NCBI GenBank assembly: GCA_964612675.1
Contig: CAZTDD010000199.1
Span: 1 to 7,310 of the forward strand
Length of the DNA: 7,310 nucleotides
Direction of reading: 5' to 3'
DNA from: CAZTDD01 sp964612675
GTDB taxonomy: Bacteria > Hinthialibacterota > Hinthialibacteria > Hinthialibacterales > JAKPRU01
Positions 1 through 5,543 of the stretch are shown piece after piece (position 1 is the first letter of the stretch; each line of letters opens with the position of its first letter). Made by a program: the position numbers and the translations under genes. A model generated the notes under the pieces. That model had not been told where the DNA came from. It did not search any database and was given only the letters and a program-made list of their open reading frames with translations.

Positions 1-1
1 T

Positions 2-39
2 TCTCCCCCAAAGATTGGGGGAGATTCAGAGGGGGTTGA
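2..39 (+). repeat. Hairpin-bearing intergenic repeat, copy 1 (intact)
   Basis: A 38-nt element. Its left half is a perfect 10-bp inverted repeat (TCTCCCCCAA at 2-11, TTGGGGGAGA at 15-24) around an AGA triloop. The tail is a G-rich stretch, GAGGGGGTTGA, at 29-39. The same element occurs inverted at 7125-7162 with 36 of 38 bases identical, and truncated at 83-111. This hairpin-plus-G-rich-tail layout resembles REP or MITE-like dispersed repeats. No transposase or RAYT gene is in the window, so how it moves is unknown. Confidence 0.8.
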
Positions 40-144
40 CACCTCACTTCCCGCACCCCGTCGACTTTTTGCGAACCTGTCTAAGATTGGGGGAGATACA
101 GAGGGGGTTGAAAGCTCTTCATTATGCACCCGCCGACTTTTTGC
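11..144 (+). repeat. Degenerate 72-nt tandem duplication
   Basis: Two blocks recur at exactly 72 nt spacing: the AAGATTGGGGG...TTGA block (11-39 and 83-111) and the CGACTTTTTGC block (62-72 and 134-144). The intervening bases are poorly conserved. The second unit runs into the 5' region of the downstream secreted-protein gene and contains the ATG at 124, so the start region of that gene has been shaped by the repeat. Confidence 0.6.
83..111 (+). repeat. Hairpin repeat, copy 2 (left arm missing)
   Basis: These 29 bases match positions 11-39 with one mismatch. The C-rich left arm is absent, so this copy cannot form the hairpin. It lies exactly 72 nt after copy 1, and the similarity resumes downstream (see the tandem duplication entry). 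Confidence 0.75.
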
Positions 145-205
145 CGCCTCGTCAATTCTGAGGATTGCGCTTTTTGTAGCTGTCTTTTCGTGGTTACCGT
201 CTTTC

Positions 206-1159
206 GTGACCGTAACGGACGCCGCGGACAATGCTCCATTAGGGTTTTCCTTGACTCAACAACCCTACCTTCCACTTCGGATTCCGGAGAACACCGTCGC
301 GGTCAGTGTTTTTCAGGAGTCTCGCACGTTGGAACAAGAGTATTCGTTTCTCTGCATGGTCTATTTCAAATCCGGCGAGTATCCTCTTCCGCTACAGTCG
401 GGCACATCCCCGCTTGATATCATACAGCGTATCGAGTTCGGTCCTCAGCGGCGGGCGCTCGATCCGATTAACGCTGGTACGATAACCGCTACGACTTTTG
501 GCGATCCCGTGAATCGAGTCGAATGGAAATTCGAACAGGCTTTTCAACTAAACGATTCAGAGCTGTCGATCTCAATCGATTATCTTTGGGCCAACATCGA
601 AGACGGTGTTCCGGACAAGGAAGCCATCGTGTTCGATGAACCGTTTCTTTCCCAGCGCGCCTATATGATCGGCAAGATTGCGTCCGGTGTACGAGTTGAG
701 ATTCTTCGATTTGCATCGTTGACGTATGCGAGCTTGCCTTTGTATCGGGTCGATTTTGTTCTGGAGAACGATCAATTTATTCGCCTCTTCCAGCGATTCC
801 AGCCGCCGATGGCCGGTAGTGGCCCCGCGAACCTCGTTTACGCGGAAGTCGACATCGAAGAAGGGGAGGTACACCAGGATAATTATTGGAACCTGGTCTA
901 CAGCGCGGATCATCACAACTGGGACGAACGGTATTGGGTCTTGTTCGATCCTCCGCTGGGAGACACCTATGGTGTCGCCGCTTTCGCGAGTGACTTCGAA
1001 CAGGAACCCCAGGTCTACACGCTGAATGCCGATCTCGAACCGCTACGTCCAATCCGGATAGTGAATTACCAGAAACAGCCCATCGACGCTCTTCCCATTC
1101 CGCAGCCCACACCCCCACCTGTTGGTGTCGAGCAATGGGAGTTATATTTCAATAAGTGA
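206..1159 (+). CDS. Hypothetical secreted protein, start uncertain
   Basis: I do not recognise the family. From the GTG at 206 the product is 317 residues, rich in aromatic and acidic residues (for example NYWNLVYSADHHNWDERYW). A proline-rich stretch, PIPQPTPPPVG at residues 297-307, precedes the C-terminal end ELYFNK. GTG 206 is the first conventional start in this frame, but the frame is open upstream to base 2, and codons 155-205 read like a signal peptide (LRIALFVAVFSWLPSF, then VTVTDA before the mature part). The real start is therefore probably upstream. No ATG, GTG or TTG is available there in frame. ATT 155 or CTG 158 are possible, or the ATG at 124 lies one frame away because of the T5 run at 138-142. 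Export to periplasm or surface is inferred from this peptide. The serine hydrolase gene follows 68 nt downstream on the same strand, possibly cotranscribed. The length and single open frame support coding; the function is unknown. Confidence 0.7.
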   Translation: MTVTDAADNAPLGFSLTQQPYLPLRIPENTVAVSVFQESRTLEQEYSFLCMVYFKSGEYPLPLQSGTSPLDIIQRIEFGPQRRALDPINAGTITATTFGDPVNRVEWKFEQAFQLNDSELSISIDYLWANIEDGVPDKEAIVFDEPFLSQRAYMIGKIASGVRVEILRFASLTYASLPLYRVDFVLENDQFIRLFQRFQPPMAGSGPANLVYAEVDIEEGEVHQDNYWNLVYSADHHNWDERYWVLFDPPLGDTYGVAAFASDFEQEPQVYTLNADLEPLRPIRIVNYQKQPIDALPIPQPTPPPVGVEQWELYFNK

Positions 1160-1206
1160 GCGAATTCACTGAGCGAATTCACTGAGCGGATTCACTGAGC
1201 GAATTC
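1157..1206 (+). repeat. 13-nt tandem repeat, 3.8 copies
   Basis: The unit TGAGCGAATTCAC starts at 1157, 1170, 1183 (one A-to-G change) and 1196 (truncated after 11 nt). The first TGA is the stop codon of the upstream gene. Because 13 is not a multiple of 3, the successive TGA triplets fall in different frames. The array sits just before the Shine-Dalgarno sequence of the next gene (TGGAGG, 1217-1222) and is likely to vary in copy number by slippage. Confidence 0.9.
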
Positions 1207-1227
1207 CGAAGGCACCTGGAGGTTTTT

Positions 1228-2547
1228 ATGCGGCGGATTCAGATCATCCTTCTCTCGGCGGGCGTGGCGATCATGGCGTTTTCCTGCTCGTCGGTTGAGA
1301 AAGTTCCGTATCGACAAACGGGGGACGGCGATGTGTTAAAACGAGCGAATCCGTGGGACGTCGGTCTCGATTTTCGTGAGTTGAACAAAGGCTATGCCGG
1401 AATTCGTTCAGCTTTGTCAGAGAAGGCCGCTCCGGGGGCCGTTGCCTTGCTTGCGAAAGACGGCAAAGTCGTTCGACGCCGTGCCTTTGGATATGCCCAA
1501 TTGTATGCGGACCCTGAAGAAAAACCCGACTCGGACGAAGGCAAACCGAAATTCACGGATCGGAAACGGCACATGCGGACGACCACGGTGTTTGATCTGG
1601 CGTCGCTTACGAAAATGGTGGCGACAACAACCTCGATCATGATCCTGGTCGAGCAGGGAAGAGTTGATCTCGATGCGCCGGTTTGTCAGTACATACCGGA
1701 GTTCGGTAGAGCGGCTAAAGAAAACGTATCTGTTCGCAATTTGATCACGCACACTTCGGGTTTACCTGCATGGATCACCCTTTATCAGCTCGGCGAAGGA
1801 AAGAAAGACCTTTTCGAAATCATCTGCAATCACGAGTTGGCTACGCCGCCCGGGTATCAGCGCGTCTACAGTGACCTTGGCTTCATCACGCTCGGTGTTC
1901 TGGTTGAACGTGTCTCGGGCCTATCGTTGGATCGCTTTTCAGAGAAATACATTTTCGATCCATTGAATATGGAGGACACGGGATTTCGGCCACGGGGACG
2001 ACTCGGTAAACGGGCCGCAGCGACTGAGTTTTCGCCTTGGCACGAGCGATTCTTGGTCGGTGAAGTTCACGATGAAAACGCCTATGCGTTTGGCGGCGTT
2101 GCGGGACATGCGGGGCTTTTCTCGACTGCTGACGACCTGGCAATTTTCTGCCAGATGCTGCTGAATGGAGGCTCCTACGGTGATGTGCAGATTATGAAGC
2201 CTGAGACTGTTCGGATGATGTTGACACCGCAAATCGAACAGGAGGTGCTTGAACGCGGCTCGGGTTTCTTGAAAGATCGTGAACAACTGATCGGCTGGTG
2301 GCAAATGGGAGGCAAACCGGAGGTGACCGGCAGCGGAGGCCTTCCGTCTGAAAAGGCCTTCGGCCACACAGGTTTCACGGGTACGAGTATTTGGATCGAT
2401 CCGGAACACGATATGTTCGCGGTTCTTCTTACGAACGCGGTCCATCCGAGTCGCAATACCTGCAACCGCAGCGCGGTCAGAAAAGCCTTCTACGAATCGA
2501 TCTGGCGCGCCATGGGTATCGAACCGCCCGTGGAAGAAGAGGAGTAA
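1228..2547 (+). CDS. Beta-lactamase-family serine hydrolase (S12/class C fold), exported
   Basis: A 439-residue member of the beta-lactamase/transpeptidase-like fold (peptidase S12, class C and esterase group). Visible motifs are the SxxK nucleophile S126-L-T-K129, the second motif Y214-S-D216 in place of YxN, and the third motif H380-T-G382 in place of KTG. A conserved segment HDENAYAFGGVAGHAGLFST lies at 281-300, as in the group containing Bacillus AmiE/YbbE, an N-acetylmuramyl-L-alanine amidase that acts after NagZ. The N-terminus is a hydrophobic leader ending MAFSC, so Cys20 may be lipidated, although the lipobox is weak. The start is well supported by TGGAGG at 1217-1222 with 5-nt spacing. 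A role in cell-wall turnover is an inference; a carboxypeptidase or esterase is equally possible. HTG instead of KTG makes an authentic antibiotic-degrading beta-lactamase less likely. The C-terminus is acidic (VEEEE). I see no NagZ or NamZ partner in the window. Confidence 0.93.
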   Translation: MRRIQIILLSAGVAIMAFSCSSVEKVPYRQTGDGDVLKRANPWDVGLDFRELNKGYAGIRSALSEKAAPGAVALLAKDGKVVRRRAFGYAQLYADPEEKPDSDEGKPKFTDRKRHMRTTTVFDLASLTKMVATTTSIMILVEQGRVDLDAPVCQYIPEFGRAAKENVSVRNLITHTSGLPAWITLYQLGEGKKDLFEIICNHELATPPGYQRVYSDLGFITLGVLVERVSGLSLDRFSEKYIFDPLNMEDTGFRPRGRLGKRAAATEFSPWHERFLVGEVHDENAYAFGGVAGHAGLFSTADDLAIFCQMLLNGGSYGDVQIMKPETVRMMLTPQIEQEVLERGSGFLKDREQLIGWWQMGGKPEVTGSGGLPSEKAFGHTGFTGTSIWIDPEHDMFAVLLTNAVHPSRNTCNRSAVRKAFYESIWRAMGIEPPVEEEE

Positions 2548-2583
2548 TCTAGAAGGGGAACCGAGGATACCGGCAACACGGTA

Positions 2584-2643
2584 GGCTCACGGGCGTGGCT
2601 CTGTACCGTTGTATCTGCGCGATGCTCACGCAAGCCCGTAGCC
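2584..2643 (+). other. Structured spacer upstream of the MNT gene
   Basis: The 121-nt gap between the hydrolase and the antitoxin gene has no supported gene. It contains GGCT(c)ACGGGC at 2584-2594 pairing with GCCCGTAGCC at 2634-2643: ten pairs with one bulged C. A small hairpin CCACC-AACC-GGTGG follows directly. An alternative pairing, ACGGTA with TACCGT, would use part of the same left arm region, and CACG-GG-CGTG could nest within it. It could be a 5' leader structure, an operator region of the toxin-antitoxin operon, or a repeat remnant. I cannot match it to a known RNA family. Confidence 0.35.
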
Positions 2644-2668
2644 CACCAACCGGTGGACTGAGGCAATA

Positions 2669-2986
2669 GTGAACAAAATGAATGATTTGATCCAATCTAA
2701 ATATGAACAGTTGCAGCGCCTCTGTGACAAATACAACGTGCGTCGGTTGCACCTCTTTGGCTCTGCGACAAGCGACCGATTTGATTCGGATTTAAGTGAT
2801 TTGGATTTCCTCGTCCAATTTCAATCCATGCCGCCCGCTGAGCATGCGGATTGTTATTTTGGATTCTTGGAGGCGCTTCAGGATCTTTTTTCACGCCCTA
2901 TCGACCTGGTAGAAATCGAGGCTGTGAAGAATCCCGTCTTGCTCGAGACGATTGAGGAGACGAAGAGTATTCTATATGCAGCGTGA
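2669..2986 (+). CDS. MNT-type nucleotidyltransferase, antitoxin of a HEPN/MNT module
   Basis: A 105-residue minimal nucleotidyltransferase. The catalytic motif is plain: HLFGS (Gly31-Ser32), then the metal-binding pair D44-L-D46 in SDLDFLV, and a third acidic residue, D79, in RPIDLVE. The end ETKSILYAA is typical of this family. In characterised MntA-HepT systems the MNT protein neutralises the HEPN RNase by adding AMP to the tyrosine of its Rx4HxY motif; the same role is inferred here from order and family. GTG 2669 is preferred over ATG 2678 because GAGG at 2660-2663 is 5 nt from the former and 14 nt from the latter. The 3' end overlaps the HEPN reading frame by 11 nt, which suggests translational coupling. 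The reading frame and catalytic residues look intact, so the antitoxin survives while its toxin partner is interrupted. Confidence 0.9.
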   Translation: MNKMNDLIQSKYEQLQRLCDKYNVRRLHLFGSATSDRFDSDLSDLDFLVQFQSMPPAEHADCYFGFLEALQDLFSRPIDLVEIEAVKNPVLLETIEETKSILYAA

Positions 2987-3347
2987 AGTCCGGAAACTTT
3001 TGCTTGACGTAAAGGATGCCTGCGAACTGATTCAAAAGTTCGTAAAAGGAAAGAAATATACCGATTATCTGAGCGATCCTCTTCTCAGATCCGGAGTCGA
3101 GCGTCAATTTACTATCATTGGCTAGGCACTCAATAAGTCTCTGAGAGTCACCCCCAAACTGAGAGAATCGATCACTGATGTTCGCCGTATCATCAATTTC
3201 CGAAACGTTCTCACTCACGGGTATGGCTCAATCTCTGATGAGACGGTCTGGGGGATCGTTCAGAGCTATCTCCCCAGGCTACATAAGGAAATATCGAACC
3301 TCTTGACAAACGCCAAGGATAATCCAAGGAGCTCCAATGCCAGCTGA
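2976..3347 (+). pseudogene. HEPN-domain RNase toxin (HepT/DUF86-like), interrupted by an amber codon
   Basis: Reading from ATG 2976 gives 49 residues starting MQREVRKLLLDVKDACELI, then TAG at 3123-3125, then a further 73 residues in the same frame to TGA 3345-3347. The stop replaces the Glu expected in the IIGEAL segment of this family (here IIG-stop-ALNKSL), a change explained by one GAG-to-TAG substitution. Past the stop the RNase motif is complete: R76-N-V-L-T-H81-G-Y83, the Rx4HxY signature with the tyrosine that MNT antitoxins modify. No conventional start follows the stop in frame before this motif, so restart is unlikely. TAG also ends the PIN antitoxin and ftsZ frames here, which argues against a recoded amber. 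The frame overlaps the MNT gene by 11 nt and the Nudix gene by 11 nt. Loss of the toxin is the simplest reading; an assembly error or readthrough is possible. Confidence 0.88.
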
Positions 3348-3786
3348 CAAAAGCAAAATCCGTATCCGTGTAGCTGTTGTCATTGTTCAAGACAACAAAA
3401 TCCTCCTCGTTCAACACGAGAAATATGATAAGAAATACTGGCTCCTGCCCGGCGGCGGTGTGAAATTCGCCGAAACTCTGGCGGATGCAGCCAAACGCGA
3501 GCTGATGGAAGAGACCGGTTACGATGTGGAAATTGGGGATTTATTTATGATTTCCGAGTCCATTCCATCTGACGAACACCGGCATGTCTTAAACATGTAT
3601 TTCTGGGGCAAGATACTCTCTGGTGACTTGAAAGTCGGTGATGACAAGGTTCTCTGCGGTGCCGAATGGATTTTGCTTGCCGATCTGCCGCATCTGATTA
3701 TCTATCCTGCCGTGACGCGGGAACTCCTTGCGGTAATTGAAACGGGGTCTCTCCCTCGTATCAGCTTAGGCAATCGTTGGGACTGA
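3337..3786 (+). CDS. Nudix hydrolase
   Basis: A 149-residue Nudix protein. The Nudix box GX5EX7REUXEEXGU is complete at residues 40-62: G40, E46, R54-E55-L56, E58-E59, G61-Y62. It follows the beta strand VAVVIVQDNKILLVQ and the turn WLLPGGG. Such enzymes cleave nucleoside diphosphates linked to another group (NTPs, ADP-ribose, dinucleotides, capped RNA) using Mg2+ bound by the REXXEE glutamates. The substrate cannot be read from the sequence. The start is well fixed by AAGGAG at 3326-3331, 5 nt before ATG. The gene begins inside the last codons of the HEPN frame, so it belongs to the same transcript as the toxin-antitoxin pair. A functional link, such as processing nucleotide products of MNT or HEPN activity, is speculative; it may simply be a cytosolic housekeeping hydrolase carried along. 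Confidence 0.93.
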   Translation: MPADKSKIRIRVAVVIVQDNKILLVQHEKYDKKYWLLPGGGVKFAETLADAAKRELMEETGYDVEIGDLFMISESIPSDEHRHVLNMYFWGKILSGDLKVGDDKVLCGAEWILLADLPHLIIYPAVTRELLAVIETGSLPRISLGNRWD

Positions 3787-3853
3787 TTGCTGCGCTCACT
3801 CTGGAGTTGCACCCCCGGGGGCGTCTTCCCTGCTTGAGTAAGAGCACGCGCCC

Positions 3854-3872
3854 TGATAGCCTGCTATTATCA
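3854..3872. promoter_or_regulatory. Candidate operator: dyad at the toxin start
   Basis: Two nested inverted repeats lie immediately before the PIN toxin start: TGATA (3854-3858) with TATCA (3868-3872), and ATAGC-CT-GCTAT (3856-3867). Autoregulation at a palindrome over the start is common for toxin-antitoxin operons, so this is a plausible operator. A separate perfect palindrome, CCCCCGGGGG, lies at 3812-3821. No convincing -35/-10 pair or strong ribosome binding site is visible before ATG 3872. Confidence 0.35.
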
Positions 3873-4351
3873 TGAAGCCGAAGATTTACGTAGAGACCAG
3901 CGTCGTCAGTTATTACACGGGGCGTGCCAGTCGTGACGTGGTCATAGCAGGACGTCAGCAATCGACGCATGATTTCTGGTTGCTCCTAGAGGATCGATTA
4001 GCACCGTACGTCTCTGCACTTGTGCTCCAGGAGGCCGGCAAAGGTGATCCTGTCCTGGCCGAAATGCGGATGCAGGCAGTCCGATTCTTCCCGGTACTTC
4101 GGTTGAGCGCGGAAGCGGAACAGTTGGCACAGGCGATCCTGGATGGACGGGGGATACCCGCCGAATATCCGGAGGACGCGCTCCACGTTGCGGTTGCGGC
4201 AACTGGCGGAATGGACTTCATCGTGACGTGGAACTTCGCTCATCTAAACAATCCTTTCACAAAAATGATGATACGGCAGGCTGTCGAAAACCAGGGATAC
4301 GAATGTCCTGAAATCGTAACGCCTGACGCTTTCCTGGGAGACGAAACATGA
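3872..4351 (+). CDS. PIN-domain toxin, VapC-like RNase
   Basis: A 159-residue PIN-domain protein, presumed to be an Mg2+-dependent RNase toxin. The expected acidic residues are visible: E8 in YVETSVVSYY (Glu where many VapCs have Asp, as usual in this subfamily), E54 in LVLQEAGKGDP, D102 in PEDALHVAVAA, and D115 in GMDFIVTWNFAHL. TWN near residue 119 corresponds to the conserved fourth-motif segment. The length is near that of the subfamily (about 150-165). The stop overlaps the start of the following small gene in an ATGA arrangement, giving toxin-first order, the reverse of classical vapBC. The RNA target cannot be inferred. No damage is seen in the frame. Confidence 0.9.
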   Translation: MKPKIYVETSVVSYYTGRASRDVVIAGRQQSTHDFWLLLEDRLAPYVSALVLQEAGKGDPVLAEMRMQAVRFFPVLRLSAEAEQLAQAILDGRGIPAEYPEDALHVAVAATGGMDFIVTWNFAHLNNPFTKMMIRQAVENQGYECPEIVTPDAFLGDET

Positions 4352-4530
4352 AGGACCCATTTGTTGAAGAGGTGCGAAAGCACCGCGTGGAACACACTCG
4401 CCGGTTCAATGGCGATCTTCGTCTGATCTGTGAAAACCTTCGAGAATATGAATCCTCGCTTGGTGGACGAGTTGTCACGCTCCCTCCGAAGAAGAAACAG
4501 CGAAAGAACAAATCCAACCAGTCGCAATAG
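4348..4530 (+). CDS. Antitoxin of the PIN-domain toxin
   Basis: A 60-residue protein starting MKDPFVEEVRKHRVEHTRRF, the pattern of small antitoxins commonly found directly after this PIN subfamily (DPxVEEVRxxR, then a helix with RFNGDL). The basic tail (PPKKKQRKNK) could contact nucleic acid or the toxin. Translation is probably coupled to the toxin gene through the 4-nt ATGA overlap. It presumably binds and blocks the toxin and may repress the operon. The assignment rests on sequence pattern and position. The stop codon is TAG, which is relevant to the amber in the HEPN gene. Confidence 0.85.
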   Translation: MKDPFVEEVRKHRVEHTRRFNGDLRLICENLREYESSLGGRVVTLPPKKKQRKNKSNQSQ

Positions 4531-4535
4531 ACGGC

Positions 4536-4563
4536 TCTTCCGTTACCGGTCTTCCGTTGCCGG
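4536..4563 (+). repeat. 14-nt tandem duplication
   Basis: TCTTCCGTTACCGG (4536-4549) is followed at once by TCTTCCGTTGCCGG (4550-4563), with one base different. It lies just after the antitoxin stop codon. Confidence 0.85.
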
Positions 4564-4567
4564 GTAG

Positions 4568-4648
4568 CCCCGATTGCTTGTCAATCGGGGTGCCGAAGGC
4601 ACAAGAGGAAAAACCTCAGGCTGGGGAAGGCGAATCTCCCGATGAGCC
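4568..4648 (+). other. Cluster of four hairpins between the TA module and the pseudopilin gene
   Basis: First stem: CCCCGATTG (4568-4576), loop CTTGT, CAATCGGGG (4582-4590), a perfect 9 bp. Second: GTGCC-GAA-GGCAC (4590-4602). Third: GAGG-A5-CCTC (4605-4617). Fourth and weaker: GGCT (4619-4622) with AGCC (4645-4648), containing GGG/CCC. No T-run follows, so this is not a standard intrinsic terminator, though the first stem could help end toxin-antitoxin transcripts. It may be a composite of dispersed repeats; the GCC-GAA-GGC core recurs at 7278-7286. A frame open through here joins the pseudopilin gene but has no credible start. Confidence 0.45.
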
Positions 4649-4760
4649 GCCTTCTCTCACCACCGATCACTTATCATTCCCCGATCCCGCATGGTTTGAC
4701 ATTCCCATTAGGCGCCGAGTACGATGCCTGGACATCGAATCACTATTGAGGTGTTTGATT

Positions 4761-5408
4761 ATGGCGTATCCTTACACGAGTCCTCCGCAGCAACGATGTT
4801 CTGGTTTCACGCTGATCGAATTGCTGATCGTTGTTGCGATCATCGGGATTCTCGCGGCGATTGCCGTCCCGAATTTTCTCAATGCGCAATTGCGGGCCAA
4901 GGTCGCGCGGGTCTATAGCGAACTGCGCTCGGTCTCGGTCGCGCTCGATACCTATCAACTCGATCACAATGTCTACCCGTGGCCGAAATTCAACGGTCGT
5001 TTCGAAACCGCCAATCATGTCGGGAATTGTATCGAGTTGACCACACCGGTTGCGTATATGAGTTCGGTCGATTTGGACGATCCGTTTGTGGATCGCAAAA
5101 CCTGGGTGTCATGGGGAGCGGATCACGCGCATCCCATGTACATCTATGTCAATTATCACGGCTCGTGGGGCCACGAGTACTTCGGAACGTATCTGGATCA
5201 AATCCCTAAGGGATACGGTGTCAGCTCACACGGTCCCGACACGGAGGCCTCCGGCGGTCTCCATTGGCCGCTGGAGGTTTTTCTACTCGGCGTGCCGATT
5301 GAGCAGGCCAATGATCGTATCTACGAATCCAGCAACGGTCTTCACAGTACCGGCGACATCATTCGTTTGGGTGGAGGCATGAAATCCCCGGCCTCCGGCG
5401 GCGGCTGA
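4761..5408 (+). CDS. Type IV pilin-like / GspG-like pseudopilin
   Basis: A 215-residue protein with a classical prepilin N-terminus: a short leader, MAYPYTSPPQQRCSG, cut after Gly15, then Phe16 and Glu20 (the +5 Glu), then a hydrophobic helix (LLIVVAIIGILAAIAVPNF) followed by LNAQLRAKVARVYSELRSVS, the amphipathic stalk typical of GspG/PilA-type proteins. It would be processed by prepilin peptidase and assembled into a pilus or type II secretion pseudopilus. The C-terminal domain (rich in Gly, His, Tyr and Trp, ending SPASGGG) is not one I recognise. ATG 4761 is chosen over the longer upstream frame because GAGGTG at 4748-4753 lies 7 nt away and the leader is then of normal length. No other secretion or pilus gene is adjacent, so this looks like one of the scattered single pseudopilins of a pilin-rich genome. 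Confidence 0.93.
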   Translation: MAYPYTSPPQQRCSGFTLIELLIVVAIIGILAAIAVPNFLNAQLRAKVARVYSELRSVSVALDTYQLDHNVYPWPKFNGRFETANHVGNCIELTTPVAYMSSVDLDDPFVDRKTWVSWGADHAHPMYIYVNYHGSWGHEYFGTYLDQIPKGYGVSSHGPDTEASGGLHWPLEVFLLGVPIEQANDRIYESSNGLHSTGDIIRLGGGMKSPASGGG

Positions 5409-5471
5409 TTCGGAATATGTGGCGGATAGGTTCCTCGCTTGTCGGTTTACTCTCGGATTTCTGAAACCACC

Positions 5472-5506
5472 AAAGAAAAAAAGGGAGGTCAACATCTTGA
5501 CCTCCC
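5472..5506 (-). terminator. Intrinsic terminator for ftsZ transcript
   Basis: A perfect 10-bp stem, GGGAGGTCAA (5483-5492) with TTGACCTCCC (5497-5506), and a 4-nt loop. On the minus strand the stem is followed by a T-rich tract (the complement of AAAGAAAAAAA at 5472-5482), the classic Rho-independent layout. On the plus strand no T-run follows, so it should act mainly on transcripts from the ftsZ side. Confidence 0.88.
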
Positions 5507-5519
5507 TCACCGCACGTCG

Positions 5520-5543
5520 ATCGTTCGATCCGTGTCGAACGAT
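5520..5543. repeat. Perfect 9-bp inverted repeat
   Basis: ATCGTTCGA (5520-5528) and TCGAACGAT (5535-5543) flank a 6-nt loop, TCCGTG. It lies upstream of the terminator in the ftsZ reading direction. It could be an extra 3' hairpin of the ftsZ mRNA or a protein-binding dyad; nothing in the sequence decides between these. Confidence 0.6.

Noticed and set aside
1..111. CRISPR array at the left end
   Set aside because: There are only two unequal copies with a 72-nt period and an additional inverted copy elsewhere; spacing and structure do not fit a CRISPR array.
124..417. 97-codon frame from ATG 124 as the real first gene
   Set aside because: Past the T-run its composition is not protein-like and it runs into the well-supported 206-1159 frame; only its first codons may be relevant as a start.
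3123..3125. Amber codon as a recoded sense codon (for example pyrrolysine)
   Set aside because: TAG is the natural terminator of the PIN antitoxin and ftsZ frames in this same window, and the position normally holds Glu, one base away from TAG.
4557..4760. N-terminal extension of the pseudopilin from a TTG at 4557
   Set aside because: It would put 68 extra residues before the prepilin leader, crosses a strong hairpin cluster, and the ATG at 4761 has its own GAGGTG ribosome site.
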